Shown here: positions 35,750 through 44,891 of the stretch, piece after piece
Numbering within the stretch: the stretch's first letter is position 1
Layout: each line of letters starts with the position of its first letter
From: UBA5069 sp963773745
GTDB taxonomy: Bacteria; Chloroflexota; Anaerolineae; Caldilineales; Caldilineaceae
Assembly: GCA_963773745.1 (NCBI GenBank)
Contig: CAVZCL010000005.1
Coordinates: forward strand, 930,001-994,000
Direction: 5' to 3'
DNA: 64,000 nt
Program-made: the position numbers and the translations under genes
Notes under the pieces: model-generated
The model's database searches: none
The model's input: only the letters and a program-made list of their open reading frames with translations
What the model was told of the DNA's origin: nothing

Positions 35750-36874
35750 ATGTCCAAGCGTGATTATTACGAAGTGTTGGGTGTGGAGCGCAGCGCCGAC
35801 AAGGAGGCCATCAAGAAGGCTTTCCGCCGCCTTGCGCAGAAGTATCACCCTGACGTTAATCGCTCCCCCGAAGCCGAAGCCAGCTTCAAGGAAGTGAATG
35901 AGGCCTATCAAATTCTAAGCGACGACCAGAAGCGCGGCGCGTATGACCGCTATGGACATGCCGGCGTGCAAGGCGCCGGCGCGGGCGCACCCGACTTTGG
36001 CGGCTTTGGCGATTTCAGCACCATCTTCGAGGAGATCTTCGCCGGCTTTGGCGGGCAACAAGGGCAGCGCTCCAACCGCAGGCAACCGCGCCGCGGGGCC
36101 GACCTGCGCGCCGATGTGCGCCTCAGCTTTGAGGAAGCCGCCTTTGGCTGCGACCGCGAACTGGAGATTCCCCGCCAGGAGGCGTGCGACCGCTGCTCGG
36201 GCAGCGGCGCCGAGCCACCCACGCAGCCGGTGGCCTGCGCCATGTGCAACGGCACGGGCGAGGTGCAGCGTCGCCAGCAGAGCCCTCTCTTTGGCACGGT
36301 CGTCACATCCAATACCTGCCCCACCTGCAACGGCACGGGCGAAGTGATCCCGTCTCCCTGCAAGAAGTGCAACGGCCAGAAGCGCGTGCGCGTCAGCCGC
36401 AAACTCAGCGTCAAGATTCCCGCCGGTGTCGACGAAGGCACGCGCATTCGCCTTGCCGGCGAAGGCGAAGCCGGCATTCTGGGAGGCCCTCCAGGCAACC
36501 TCTATGTGGTCGTCGCTGTAGACGCACACCCCATCTTTGTGCGTAACGAGTTTGACGTGCACATGGAGCTGCCCCTCAACATGGCACAGGCGGCGCTGGG
36601 CGCCAGCGTGCGCATTCCCACCGTGGACGGCAAGGAGGAGCTGCTCGACATTCCTGGGGGGACGCAGACGGGCAAGGTCTTCCGCAAGCGCGGCTACGGC
36701 ATTCCCAAGCTGCAGCGGCAGGGGCGGGGCGACATGCTGATTACGGCACGTGTCGTCACACCCACGGACCTGAATCCCGAGCAGCGCAGCCTCTTGCAGC
36801 AGCTTGCCAAAACGTTGGGCGACGAGACGATTCAGCAGAACAAAGGTTTTTTTGATCGCATTTTCGGCGCCTGA
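35750..36874 (+). CDS. dnaJ: Chaperone DnaJ (Hsp40)
   Basis: A 374-residue type I Hsp40. The J domain (residues 1-70) carries KYHPDVNRS with the HPD triad that stimulates DnaK. A Gly/Phe-rich linker follows. Then come four zinc-finger repeats: CDRCSGSGAE, CAMCNGTGEV, CPTCNGTGEV and CKKCNGQKRV; the last lacks the final GxG glycines. The C-terminal substrate-binding domain ends with a short FFDRIFGA tail. No grpE or dnaK is adjacent, so this may be one of several DnaJ copies. Confidence 0.96.
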   Translation: MSKRDYYEVLGVERSADKEAIKKAFRRLAQKYHPDVNRSPEAEASFKEVNEAYQILSDDQKRGAYDRYGHAGVQGAGAGAPDFGGFGDFSTIFEEIFAGFGGQQGQRSNRRQPRRGADLRADVRLSFEEAAFGCDRELEIPRQEACDRCSGSGAEPPTQPVACAMCNGTGEVQRRQQSPLFGTVVTSNTCPTCNGTGEVIPSPCKKCNGQKRVRVSRKLSVKIPAGVDEGTRIRLAGEGEAGILGGPPGNLYVVVAVDAHPIFVRNEFDVHMELPLNMAQAALGASVRIPTVDGKEELLDIPGGTQTGKVFRKRGYGIPKLQRQGRGDMLITARVVTPTDLNPEQRSLLQQLAKTLGDETIQQNKGFFDRIFGA

Positions 36875-36906
36875 TGCGATTCTCCAGTGGCGCCGAGATA
36901 AACGGC

Positions 36907-37006
36907 TGTACACAGATTTCACAGAAACGAACAGATAACAACGGATGGCGCACCATTGTCGGTTGATATCTGTGGTTCTCTGTCCGTTTCTGTGAAATCT
37001 GTGTAC
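36907..37006. repeat. Inverted repeat, ACACAGATTTCACAGA family
   Basis: The left arm from 36907 (TGTACACAGATTTCACAGAA and so on) pairs with the right arm to 37006, with a small insertion in the right arm (GTGGTTCTCTGTC). It is the same family as 3566-3664 and 42107-42186, between dnaJ and prmA. Confidence 0.88.
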
Positions 37007-37059
37007 CGGTTTTTGCACCCAGTCATGTGGCTGGGTGTTTATTCATCCAGGGGGCGGTA

Positions 37060-38055
37060 ATGGCGGGCGATGCAGAATTTGCGGCGGATGCGCTGCTGGA
37101 ATTGGCTGTTGAGTGCGATCCCGAATCGGCCGAAGCGGTGAGCGAGCTTTTCAACCGCTATAACGGCGGTGGCTATGACGAAGAGAACGAGGCAGGCGAG
37201 GCGGCAGGGGGCGGCGCAGTCATTGAGGCCACTGGCTTTGACAACGATGACGACCAGCTTGTACCCACCGCGCACCGCATTGTGGTCAAGACCTTTATCA
37301 AGCCGGGCGCACGCGGTGCGGCCATTCGCCGGCAGATTGAGGAAGGGCTTTGGCGCCTCTCGCTGATCTACCCGATTCCCGAGGCGCAAATTCGCGAAGT
37401 CCGCGAGGAGGACTGGGCCAACGCCTGGAAGCAATTCTACAAGCCGCTGCGCATAGGCAAACGGGTGGTGCTCAAGCCCACTTGGGAGACGTGGGAGGAG
37501 AAGCCGGGCGATCTGGTCATCCACCTTGATCCGGGCATGGCTTTTGGGACGGGCATGCACCCGACCACGCGCCTCTGCATTGCCGCGCTCGAGGAGACCG
37601 TGCGGGCAGGTGACCGCGTGCTGGATGTGGGCACGGGCAGCGGCGTGCTGGCCGTGGTTGCGCTGCGACTGGGTGCGGCCTACGCGCTGGGCACCGATAT
37701 TGACTCGCTGGCCGTCAAGGTGGCGCACGAGAATGCCGCGCTCAACGCACTCGCCACGGGGGCCGGCGCGCCGCTGGAGCTTCAGCAGGGGAGCGTGCCT
37801 GCGGAGATGGCGGGACGCTTCCAGGTGGTGGTCGCCAACATCCTGGCCGAGGTGCTGGTCAAGCTCTTTGACGGCGCGTACAACAACACGCCCCTGGCCG
37901 AGCCGCTGGCGCCCGGCGGCTCCATCATCCTCTCGGGCATCCTGGCCGACCGCGCGCCCCTTGTGGAGGACGCTGTAACGCGCCACGGCCTCACGCTCAC
38001 CAGCCGCCTCGAAGAGGGCGACTGGGTTGCGCTCATCGCGACAAAGCAGATTTAA
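37060..38055 (+). CDS. prmA: Ribosomal protein L11 methyltransferase
   Basis: A 331-residue protein from the ATG at 37060, after AGGGGGCGG. The N-terminal L11-recognition domain contains an acidic, low-complexity insert, DEENEAGEAAGGGAVIEATG. The methyltransferase domain has LDPGMAFGTGMHPTTRLC, then the SAM motif VLDVGTGSGVLAVVALRLG and VVANILAEVLVKL. PrmA trimethylates Lys and N-terminal residues of ribosomal protein L11. It is followed by rsmE, a common pair. Confidence 0.94.
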   Translation: MAGDAEFAADALLELAVECDPESAEAVSELFNRYNGGGYDEENEAGEAAGGGAVIEATGFDNDDDQLVPTAHRIVVKTFIKPGARGAAIRRQIEEGLWRLSLIYPIPEAQIREVREEDWANAWKQFYKPLRIGKRVVLKPTWETWEEKPGDLVIHLDPGMAFGTGMHPTTRLCIAALEETVRAGDRVLDVGTGSGVLAVVALRLGAAYALGTDIDSLAVKVAHENAALNALATGAGAPLELQQGSVPAEMAGRFQVVVANILAEVLVKLFDGAYNNTPLAEPLAPGGSIILSGILADRAPLVEDAVTRHGLTLTSRLEEGDWVALIATKQI

Positions 38056-38142
38056 GGGTTCAAGGTTTGAGCGTCCCAGGCTTGTCCTCCAGCGACCGTT
38101 GACCCCTCGAACCCTTGAACTCTTGAACCCATTAACTTCGTT

Positions 38143-38887
38143 ATGCACCGCTTCTTCCTGCCACCCAACACGCTGACCAGTGGCGCGTCTGTGTCGCTGG
38201 ATGCGCACGCGTGCCAGCTGCACAGTGTGCTGCGGCTGCAACTGGGCGCCGACGTGCTGCTGCTTGACGGCAGCGGCCTCGAGTACGTCGCCACGCTCAC
38301 CGCCGTGAGCGCGAAGCACGCCGCTGCCGACGTGGGCAGCGCGTGCGCCCTGCGCCTCCGAGCCGCGGCTGCAGATTACCCTCTACATGTGCAGTCTCAA
38401 GGGCGAGAAGTTTGGCTGGGTGCTGCAGAAATGCACCGAGCTCGGCGTTGTCCGCTTTGTGCCCGTGGTGAGCCAGCGCAGCATCGTGCGTCCCGCATCC
38501 GCGCTCGAGGCCAAGCGTGAGCGCTGGCAGGCGGTCATCCGCGAGGCGGCCGAGCAGTCGCATCGCGCCCTTTTGCCGGCGCTGACGCCCGCGCTCGACT
38601 TTGCGCAGGCGATTGCGCAGCCACAAGGCACGCGCCTGCTGCCGTGGGAGGGTGCGGCGGCGGCCGCTGCAGCGGGGCCGCGCCGCCGCCGCTTGGTGGC
38701 ATTGCCGAGGTCAACCTGCTGGTTGGCCCCGAAGGCGGCCTTGACGAAGCTGAGGTGGCGGCGGCGCAGGCGGCAGGCTGGCAGGTGATTTCGTTGGGGC
38801 CGCGCGATCTTGCGTGCCGAAACGGCGGCCATTGCAGGCGTAGCCGCGCTGCTGGCGCTGGCCGGCGACATGGGCGTGAGCGAGTGA
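38143..38887 (+). CDS. rsmE: 16S rRNA m3U1498 methyltransferase RsmE (three frameshifts)
   Basis: Parts in four consecutive frames form one protein: MHRFFLPPNTLTSGASVSLD and QLHSVLRLQLGADVLLLDGS; then KGEKFGWVLQKCTELGVVRF and VPVVSQRSIV; then EVNLLVGPEGGLDEAEVAAA and GWQVISLGP; then ILRAETAAIAGVAALLALAG, ending at 38887. These are the SPOUT-class RsmE signatures, including the knotted SAM site GPEGG and LRAETA. Shifts lie near 38360, 38680 and 38805. Restored length is about 247 residues. The enzyme methylates U1498 in the decoding region of 16S rRNA. Confidence 0.92.
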
Positions 38888-38918
38888 AGCGAGGCTCCGA
38901 AATCGGAAGCCTCGCTTC
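38886..38918. repeat. Hairpin (GAAGCGAGGCTTCC family) after rsmE
   Basis: Left GAAGCGAGGCTCC (one T missing) and right GGAAGCCTCGCTTC (38905-38918). The left arm begins at the rsmE stop codon. The rest of the spacer to 39023 shows no gene. Confidence 0.8.
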
Positions 38919-39023
38919 GGATGGCGTGCGGCGCCGACGGTCTTCATCGCCGCTACAGAACGGCCCGCCCCATGCCTCCCGACACCCAACACCCGACACT
39001 CGAAAAAGCCATTCCCCATTGCC

Positions 39024-39052
39024 TTGACATTGCGCCCCGTCCGTGCTATAAG
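39024..39052 (+). promoter_or_regulatory. Strong sigma70 promoter for the ribose/galactose-type ABC operon
   Basis: TTGACA (39024-39029), 17 nt, TATAAG (39047-39052) preceded by TGC (extended -10). Just downstream CGATCA-CATGAC-CGATCA forms a direct repeat that could bind a regulator. The leader to 39293 is about 235 nt with no gene. Confidence 0.78.
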
Positions 39053-39292
39053 TTTATCGATCACATGACCGATCATATTGGCTCTATCACGCTGCTGCGC
39101 GGCCCTGCCGCCGCCTTGCTTCGTGCGTGGGCAGCGCACTCGTCTCCCCCGTGCCGTGTGCTGCTTCCCGTCATCTCAGCACCTGTTTCCGGCAAATCGT
39201 AGCACTCTGCCCGTTGCTGCGCGCTGAGCGACCTCCCTGTATCAACCGAAAAGTTCACCACTGCGCAAGTAAACCAAAGGCTGCGTGTTTGC

Positions 39293-40867
39293 ATGGAAAA
39301 GGCGAACGCCTTGCTCTGGATGGAAAACGTCAGCAAGTCCTTTCCTGGCGTCAAAGCGCTTGACGATGTCAGCCTGCATGTGCACGCGGGCGAAATCCTT
39401 GGGCTTATCGGTCAGAACGGGGCGGGCAAATCCACCCTGATGAAGATTCTCTCCGGCGTCTACACCATTGACGAAGGGACGATCTATCTCGAGGGCAAAC
39501 CCACCGCCATTCTCAATCCCCACCACGCGCAGCAACTGGGCATCTCCATCATCTTTCAGGAATTGAACCTGATGCCGAATCTTTCGGTGATGGAGAACAT
39601 TTTTGTGGGGCGCGCGCCCGGCCCCCGCTACTTCTTCAGCCGCAGCGCCACCGAAGCGGCCGCGCAGAAGATCCTCGACCGCCTCAAGCTCACCATCAAA
39701 CCAACGGCTATTGTGCGCACGCTTTCCGTGGCCGAGCAGCAGATGGTGGAAATTGCCAAAGCCATCTCGCGCGAGGTCAAGGTCATCATCATGGATGAGC
39801 CGACCTCGTCGCTGAGCGAGGCCGAGGTGGAGACGCTCTTCAGCATCATGCGCGACCTGCGCGCACAGGGCATTGGCATCATCTTCATTTCGCACCGGCT
39901 CGACGAAGTGCTCGAAGTCTGCGACCGCGTTACGGTGCTGCGCGACGGCACGCTGGTAGGCGACGTGGAGGAGATTCGCAGCGGCAACGTCACCAAGGAT
40001 GAGCTCATTCGCCTTATGGTGGGGCGCTCGCTCGAGACCTTCTTCCATGCCGATGCGTTTGACGGCGCCGCCGAAGCGCGCGCCGCCGGTGACGTGGTGC
40101 TCGAGGTGCGCAACCTTTCGCGCCGCGGCAACGCGCTCGACCCCAACGCAGAGGTGCTCAAGGACATCTCGTTCTCGCTGCACCGTGGCGAGATTCTGGG
40201 GCTGGCGGGGCTGGTGGGCGCAGGGCGCACCGAGCTTGTGCGCACGATCTTTGGGGCCGACAAGCGCATTGGCGGCGAAATTCTGGTGGAGGGCAAGCCG
40301 GTCGACATCCTCTCGCCTGAGGACGCGATTGCGCTGGGGATTGGCCTCCTGCCCGAAGACCGCAAGGGCCAGGGCCTTGTGCTGTTGCAGGATGTGCGCA
40401 ACAACATGACGCTCGCCAACCTGCGCGCCCTGAGCCAGATGGGCTTCGTGCGCCGCGGAGACGAGCGCGCACTGGTGGCCGACTACATCGACCGCTTCAG
40501 CATTCGCACGCCCAGCCAGGAGCAGCGCATTGTCAACCTCAGCGGCGGCAACCAGCAGAAGGTTGTCATTAGCAAGTGGTTGATGGTGGAGCCCAGAATC
40601 CTGATTATGGACGAGCCGACGCGCGGCATTGACGTGGGGGCCAAATCAGAGATCTTTGAGCTGATGCACCAGCTTGCGCAAAGCGGCATCAGCATCATCC
40701 TGATCTCCTCCGAGTTCCCCGAGCTGCTGGCCATGGCCGACCGCATTGTCTGCATGACGGAGGGGCGCGTGACGGGCGAACTGATGCGCAGCGAGGCCAC
40801 ACTCGAGGCGCTCATGCACTACTGTACGCTGCGCGAGCGCGCGCTCGTCAAGACCACCGCAGCGTAG
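39293..40867 (+). CDS. Sugar ABC transporter ATPase, MglA/RbsA type
   Basis: A 524-residue fusion of two ABC domains. Domain 1 has LIGQNGAGKSTLMKILSGVY (Walker A), a TLSVAEQQMVEIAKA signature and VIIMDEPTSSLSEAE. Domain 2 has GLVGAGRTELVRTIFGA (a degenerate Walker A lacking the GKS/T lysine, as usual for this family), LSGGNQQKVVISKWL and ILIMDEPTRGIDVGAKSEI. These are the RbsA/MglA/XylG hallmarks. It powers import of a monosaccharide together with the permease and binding protein that follow. First gene of the operon. Confidence 0.95.
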   Translation: MEKANALLWMENVSKSFPGVKALDDVSLHVHAGEILGLIGQNGAGKSTLMKILSGVYTIDEGTIYLEGKPTAILNPHHAQQLGISIIFQELNLMPNLSVMENIFVGRAPGPRYFFSRSATEAAAQKILDRLKLTIKPTAIVRTLSVAEQQMVEIAKAISREVKVIIMDEPTSSLSEAEVETLFSIMRDLRAQGIGIIFISHRLDEVLEVCDRVTVLRDGTLVGDVEEIRSGNVTKDELIRLMVGRSLETFFHADAFDGAAEARAAGDVVLEVRNLSRRGNALDPNAEVLKDISFSLHRGEILGLAGLVGAGRTELVRTIFGADKRIGGEILVEGKPVDILSPEDAIALGIGLLPEDRKGQGLVLLQDVRNNMTLANLRALSQMGFVRRGDERALVADYIDRFSIRTPSQEQRIVNLSGGNQQKVVISKWLMVEPRILIMDEPTRGIDVGAKSEIFELMHQLAQSGISIILISSEFPELLAMADRIVCMTEGRVTGELMRSEATLEALMHYCTLRERALVKTTAA

Positions 40868-40881
40868 ACTTAGCCACTTTG

Positions 40882-41035
40882 AACGCAAGGGCGCAATGTG
40901 GGCAAGGGCGCAAGGAAAAGCACAAGCAGGAACTGCACTTTTCCCATGTGTTCAACATGAATCTGTCTATCGTCCGATTTCGCTTGCCCTTTCTTGCTTT
41001 TCCTTGCGCCCTTGCCCACATTGCGCCCTTGCGTT
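40882..41035. repeat. Inverted repeat, CAAGGGCGCAA family (41-bp arms)
   Basis: Arms 40882-40922 and 40995-41035 pair perfectly (AACGCAAGGGCGCAATGTGG and so on) around a 72-nt loop. It lies inside the operon between the ATPase and permease genes. Confidence 0.92.
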
Positions 41036-41078
41036 AAGACTGCTTCCATACCACGAGCTTGAAGGGAATCAATTTGCC

Positions 41079-42092
41079 GTGACGGCCAAACCGCTCTCTA
41101 CCCCCGCTCTCCCCGCCAAACGCGACTGGGTGGCCTTTGCCGGCCAATTCGGCGCACTGATTGTGCTGGTGGTCATCTGCGTCATCTTCGCGATTGTGGA
41201 GCCGGCATTCATGTCGCCCCTCAATCTCTTCAACGTCCTGCGCCAGGTCTCCATCTACGGCCTGCTGGCCATTGGCATGACCTTCGTCATTCTCACGGGC
41301 GGCATTGACCTCTCGGTGGGTTCGGTGCTGGCGCTCTCCGGCATGGCTGCGGCCGCGGTTTACAAGGGAGGCACGGGCTTCCAGGCCACAGGCGCCGACG
41401 GCCCCCAGGGCTACGGCGTGCTGGCGGCGCTGCTCACAGCGCTTGCAGTTGGCATCGGCGCAGGGTTGCTGCAGGGCGGCGCGGTGGTCAAGCTGCGCGT
41501 CCCCCCCTTCATTGCCACCCTGGGCGGTATTACCGCCTTCCGCGGCGCAGCGTTGTTGCTGGCCAATGGCCAGTCCATTAGCGGCTTTCAGAAGAACTAC
41601 ACCTTCTGGGGGCAGGGCATGCTTGGCCCTGTGCCCGTGCCGGTGATTGTCTTCCTGCTCTTTGCACTCATCGGCTGGGTTGTTCTCTACTACACGCGCT
41701 ATGGCCGTCAGGTCTACGCCGTGGGCGGCAACCAGGAGGCGGCGCGCCTCTCGGGCCTCAACAGCAACCGCGTGATTCTGAGTGTTTACATCATCAGCGG
41801 CTTCTTTGCAGGGCTGTCGGGCTTCCTGCTCTCGTCCCGCCTCAATTCGGCCGAGCAGAACGCCGGGCTTGGCTTCGAACTCACGGTGATTGCCGGCGTG
41901 GTCATCGGTGGCACCTCGTTTACGGGCGGCGAGGGCTCAATCCCGGGCACGGTGATTGGCATTCTGCTCATCGGCGTCCTCTCCAACGGCCTCACGCTGA
42001 TGAATGTCTCGCCCTACTACCAGCAGATTCTGACCGGTCTTATCATTGTCTTTGCGGTCTTCTTCGATCAGTGGGTCAAGCGCCGCCGCTAG
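41079..42092 (+). CDS. Sugar ABC transporter permease, RbsC/MglC type
   Basis: A 337-residue permease, probably from the GTG at 41079 (AAGGGA 11 nt upstream); the open frame further upstream runs through the repeat and is not coding. Eight or more helices include the family signatures IYGLLAIGMTFVILTGGIDL, SVGSVLALSG, PPFIATLGGITAFRGAALLL and YAVGGNQEAARLSGLNSNRV. The end is LIIVFAVFFDQWVKRRR. It forms the homodimeric channel for the MglA-type ATPase. Confidence 0.93.
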   Translation: MTAKPLSTPALPAKRDWVAFAGQFGALIVLVVICVIFAIVEPAFMSPLNLFNVLRQVSIYGLLAIGMTFVILTGGIDLSVGSVLALSGMAAAAVYKGGTGFQATGADGPQGYGVLAALLTALAVGIGAGLLQGGAVVKLRVPPFIATLGGITAFRGAALLLANGQSISGFQKNYTFWGQGMLGPVPVPVIVFLLFALIGWVVLYYTRYGRQVYAVGGNQEAARLSGLNSNRVILSVYIISGFFAGLSGFLLSSRLNSAEQNAGLGFELTVIAGVVIGGTSFTGGEGSIPGTVIGILLIGVLSNGLTLMNVSPYYQQILTGLIIVFAVFFDQWVKRRR

Positions 42093-42106
42093 GGGAAACA
42101 ACTGCA

Positions 42107-42186
42107 GTACACAGATGCGCACAGGAAAGAACAGATAACAGTGGATATCAGCCTTTATCTGTGCGACATCTGCGAAATCTGTGTAC
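42107..42186. repeat. Inverted repeat, ACACAGATTTCACAGA family
   Basis: GTACACAGATGCGCACAGG on the left and ATCTGCGAAATCTGTGTAC on the right pair with a few mismatches, with an internal ACAGATAACA/TTATCTGT pair. It separates the permease and binding-protein genes. Confidence 0.85.
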
Positions 42187-42258
42187 AGGATTCTCATCAA
42201 TTGCGTTCCACCAACAACCGTCCGTTGGTTTTCACCATCTTCAAAGGAGAAGGAGCAC

Positions 42259-43287
42259 ATGCGTAACAACAAGTTTGCACTGCTGTTCAGTTTGCTCGCA
42301 GTTCTCGTTATGCTGGCGGCCTGTGTGGCGCCCGCAGCCGCCCCCGCCGCGCCCGCTGCACCGGCAGGCGATGCCACAGCCGCGCCCGCCGAAGAGGCAG
42401 CCGCCCCCGCTGAAGGCGAAACTCTCCGGATCGCGTTCTCCGTTCCCGGAATGACCTTCCCCTTCTTCGTGCACATGGAAAAGCAGTTCCGCGATGAGGC
42501 CGAGCAGATCGGCGGCATCGAAGTCATCACACTCGATGGCCAGGACAACACCACCAAGCAGGTTGCAGACATCGAAGGCGTGATCGCACAGGGGTATGAC
42601 GGCCTCGTCATCAGCCCGCGCACCAGTGACGGCCTCGCTTCGGTTGTGCAGCAGGCAATCGACGCCGGCATCCCCGTTGTGACAGTGGACCGCCGCGTGG
42701 ACAACGTGACCGGCCTGCTGGCGCATGTGGGCGCCGACAACGTTCTGGGTGGCGAGCAGCAGGGCGAAGCCGTGCTGAGCCTCTTCCCCGACGGCGCGAA
42801 GATCATCGAATTGCTGGGCACCCCGGGCGCCTCACCTGCAATCGACCGCAGCCTGGGCCTCCACAACATCATTGACCCCGCAGGCAACATCGAAGTTGTT
42901 TGCCAGCAGACCGGCGAGTTCAACCGTGACAAGGGTCTTTCCGTCACCGAGAACTGCCTGACCAGCAACCCCGACGCGCAGGCCGTTGTGGCTGCGAATG
43001 ACGACATGGCGCTGGGCGCGGTCGAGGCTGTCAAGGCCGCCGGCCTCTCTATCCCGGTCATGGGCTACGACGCCCTGCCCGACGCGCTGCTGGCTGTGAG
43101 CAATGGCGACATGTACGGCACCGTTGAGCAGTTCCCCGGCGAGCAGGCTCGCACGGCGCTGCGCACAGTGCTGGGCTTCATGGCCGACGGCACGACGCCC
43201 GACAGCGACACCATCTTCATTGCACCGAAGATGATCACTGCGGACAACCTGAGCGAGGGCGAGCGCGCCGCAGAGGCTGGTCTGTAG
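42259..43287 (+). CDS. Sugar-binding lipoprotein, RbsB/MglB type
   Basis: A 342-residue protein from the ATG at 42259, after AAGGAG. The signal peptide NNKFALLFSLLAVLVMLAAC ends at the lipobox Cys, followed by an Ala/Pro-rich linker. The type I periplasmic-binding domain reads LRIAFSVPGMTFPFFVHMEK, EGVIAQGYDGLVISPRTSDG, AGIPVVTVDRRVDNV and VMGYDALPDALLAVSNGDMY. The latter three are typical of ribose/galactose/autoinducer-2-type proteins. The sugar cannot be fixed, but the DRRV segment at the hinge is common in ribose and allose binders. It completes the operon. Confidence 0.93.
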   Translation: MRNNKFALLFSLLAVLVMLAACVAPAAAPAAPAAPAGDATAAPAEEAAAPAEGETLRIAFSVPGMTFPFFVHMEKQFRDEAEQIGGIEVITLDGQDNTTKQVADIEGVIAQGYDGLVISPRTSDGLASVVQQAIDAGIPVVTVDRRVDNVTGLLAHVGADNVLGGEQQGEAVLSLFPDGAKIIELLGTPGASPAIDRSLGLHNIIDPAGNIEVVCQQTGEFNRDKGLSVTENCLTSNPDAQAVVAANDDMALGAVEAVKAAGLSIPVMGYDALPDALLAVSNGDMYGTVEQFPGEQARTALRTVLGFMADGTTPDSDTIFIAPKMITADNLSEGERAAEAGL

Positions 43288-43382
43288 ATTCAATCACACA
43301 GGGCGGCTCTGCCAGCGCTCTGCGATAGAGCAACTTCAGGAGGGGCGGCGTGCGCCGCCCCTCCAACCAATTGCAGGCTCAT

Positions 43383-43506
43383 GGAGCGCACTACAACCTC
43401 ACCCCCCGGCCCCCTCTCCATGCTGGAGAGGGGGAGTTACGGGCGCTGTTTACTCCCCCTCTCCAGCATGGAGAGGGGGCCGGGGGGTGAGGTTGTAGTG
43501 CGCTCC
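43383..43506. repeat. Perfect inverted repeat (55-bp arms), CCCCCTCTCCATGC family
   Basis: Arms 43383-43437 and 43452-43506 are exact reverse complements around a 14-nt loop. They contain CCCCCCGGCCCCCTCTCC and AACCTCACCCCC. The words are unlike any other palindrome here. It lies between the binding-protein gene and the isomerase-like gene. Confidence 0.96.
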
Positions 43507-43568
43507 AGCAGAATGAAATAGAGCCAATGCAATGGGGACTGCAAGCGTCCCCTACAGGGAGAAAAATC

Positions 43569-44786
43569 ATGGCCGAACAAAGTACAACCATTCAACGTGC
43601 GTTTGATGCCGGTGAAGGCGTCATGCGTCTGGCCCCCACATGGGTGCCCCGTGCTTTCTGTATTCCGGGTCGCCGCATCAAGCTGGACCCGCGTGATTAC
43701 TACTCGTACGGCGCCGTCCGCGGCGGCATTGACGAGCGCTGGTTCTCCTCCACCACCAAGGCGGACAATGGCCCCCTCACCACCCCCGATGAGGGATTGA
43801 GCTATGTGGTCTTCGACGACGGCGCGGCCGTGCAGAAGGTGCTCCTGCGCGACGCTGTGGCCGAACTGGGCGCGGCGCTCGTGGGCGAAGATATCTGGAA
43901 GAAGTACGGCAAGTGGCCCATGTACTCCAAGTTCTTTGACAATCGCGACCATTTGCCCCACCACCTGCACCAGCGCGAGGAGCACGCGAATGCCGTGGGG
44001 ATGGAGCCCAAGCCCGAGGCCTACTTCTACCCGACGCAGTTGAACAATCACGGCGGCACCTTCCCGCACACCTTCTTTGGGCTGGAGCCGGGCACCACCA
44101 AGGATCAGGTGCGCCACGCCCTCGAAATCTGGAACCAGGGCGACAACAAGATTACAAACCTCTCCAAGGCCATGCGCCTGGAGCCGGGCACGGGCTGGTA
44201 TGTGCCCGCCGGTCTGCTCCATGCACCGGGCAGCCTCTGCACCTATGAGCCGCAGTGGGCAAGCGACGTCTTCTCCATGTTCCAGTCGCTTGTGGCCGAA
44301 GTGCCGATTGCGTGGGAGCTCTGCGTGAAGAATGTGCCCGACGACAAGAAGGACGACTACGACTATCTCGTCTCCATGGTCGATTGGGAAGCCAACACCG
44401 TTTCCAACATCAAGGAAGTCTACTTCCGCCCGCCCGTGCCTGTGGGCGATGTGCAGGCCATGGCCGACGGCGGCTATCGCGAGAACTGGATCACCTACGG
44501 CAATGAGTTCTTCGCCGCCAAGGAGTTGACGGTGATGCCCGGTCGCACGGTCACCATCAAGGATAGCGGGGCCTACGGCTTCATCATGATGCAGGGACAC
44601 GGCACGCTCAACAAGCATGCCGTTGAGACGCCGGCACTCATTCGTTTTGGCCAGTTGACCTATGACGAGTACTTTGTCTCGGCGCAGGCTGCGCAAGCCG
44701 GTGTGACGATTACGAACCCCAGCGGGGCCGACCCGATCGTCATGCTCAAGCACTTTGGCCCCACGCCCGAAGCGCCCAAGGTGTAG
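43569..44786 (+). CDS. Cupin-type sugar (phosphomannose) isomerase-like protein
   Basis: A 405-residue protein from the ATG at 43569 (GGGAG upstream). The segment DHLPHHLHQREEHA supplies a run of His/Gln/Glu ligands and SGAYGFIMMQGHGTLNKH an additional cupin strand, together resembling the metal site of type I phosphomannose isomerases. LEPGTGWYVPAGLLHAPGSL matches the second cupin motif (PxG-x-H). It is close to proteins annotated as mannose-6-phosphate isomerase in Chloroflexota, without family-level certainty. Directly downstream of a sugar ABC operon it could isomerise the imported sugar or its phosphate. Sequence does not establish the substrate. Confidence 0.72.
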   Translation: MAEQSTTIQRAFDAGEGVMRLAPTWVPRAFCIPGRRIKLDPRDYYSYGAVRGGIDERWFSSTTKADNGPLTTPDEGLSYVVFDDGAAVQKVLLRDAVAELGAALVGEDIWKKYGKWPMYSKFFDNRDHLPHHLHQREEHANAVGMEPKPEAYFYPTQLNNHGGTFPHTFFGLEPGTTKDQVRHALEIWNQGDNKITNLSKAMRLEPGTGWYVPAGLLHAPGSLCTYEPQWASDVFSMFQSLVAEVPIAWELCVKNVPDDKKDDYDYLVSMVDWEANTVSNIKEVYFRPPVPVGDVQAMADGGYRENWITYGNEFFAAKELTVMPGRTVTIKDSGAYGFIMMQGHGTLNKHAVETPALIRFGQLTYDEYFVSAQAAQAGVTITNPSGADPIVMLKHFGPTPEAPKV

Positions 44787-44794
44787 CACAAAAC

Positions 44795-44875
44795 GAAGCG
44801 AGGCTTCCGATGTTGGAAGCCTCGCTTCAACTGACTCATCTGAAGCGAGGCTTCCAACATCGGAAGCCTCGCTTC
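44795..44875. terminator. Double mirrored hairpin between convergent genes
   Basis: Two 34-bp units (44795-44828 and 44842-44875) each form a GAAGCGAGGCTTCC stem. The second is the exact reverse complement of the first, so they can also pair with each other around a 13-nt spacer. They sit between the isomerase stop (44786) and the topA stop (44892), and so could serve both strands. Confidence 0.92.
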
Positions 44876-44891
44876 GCGCCTTCGGCGGCTG

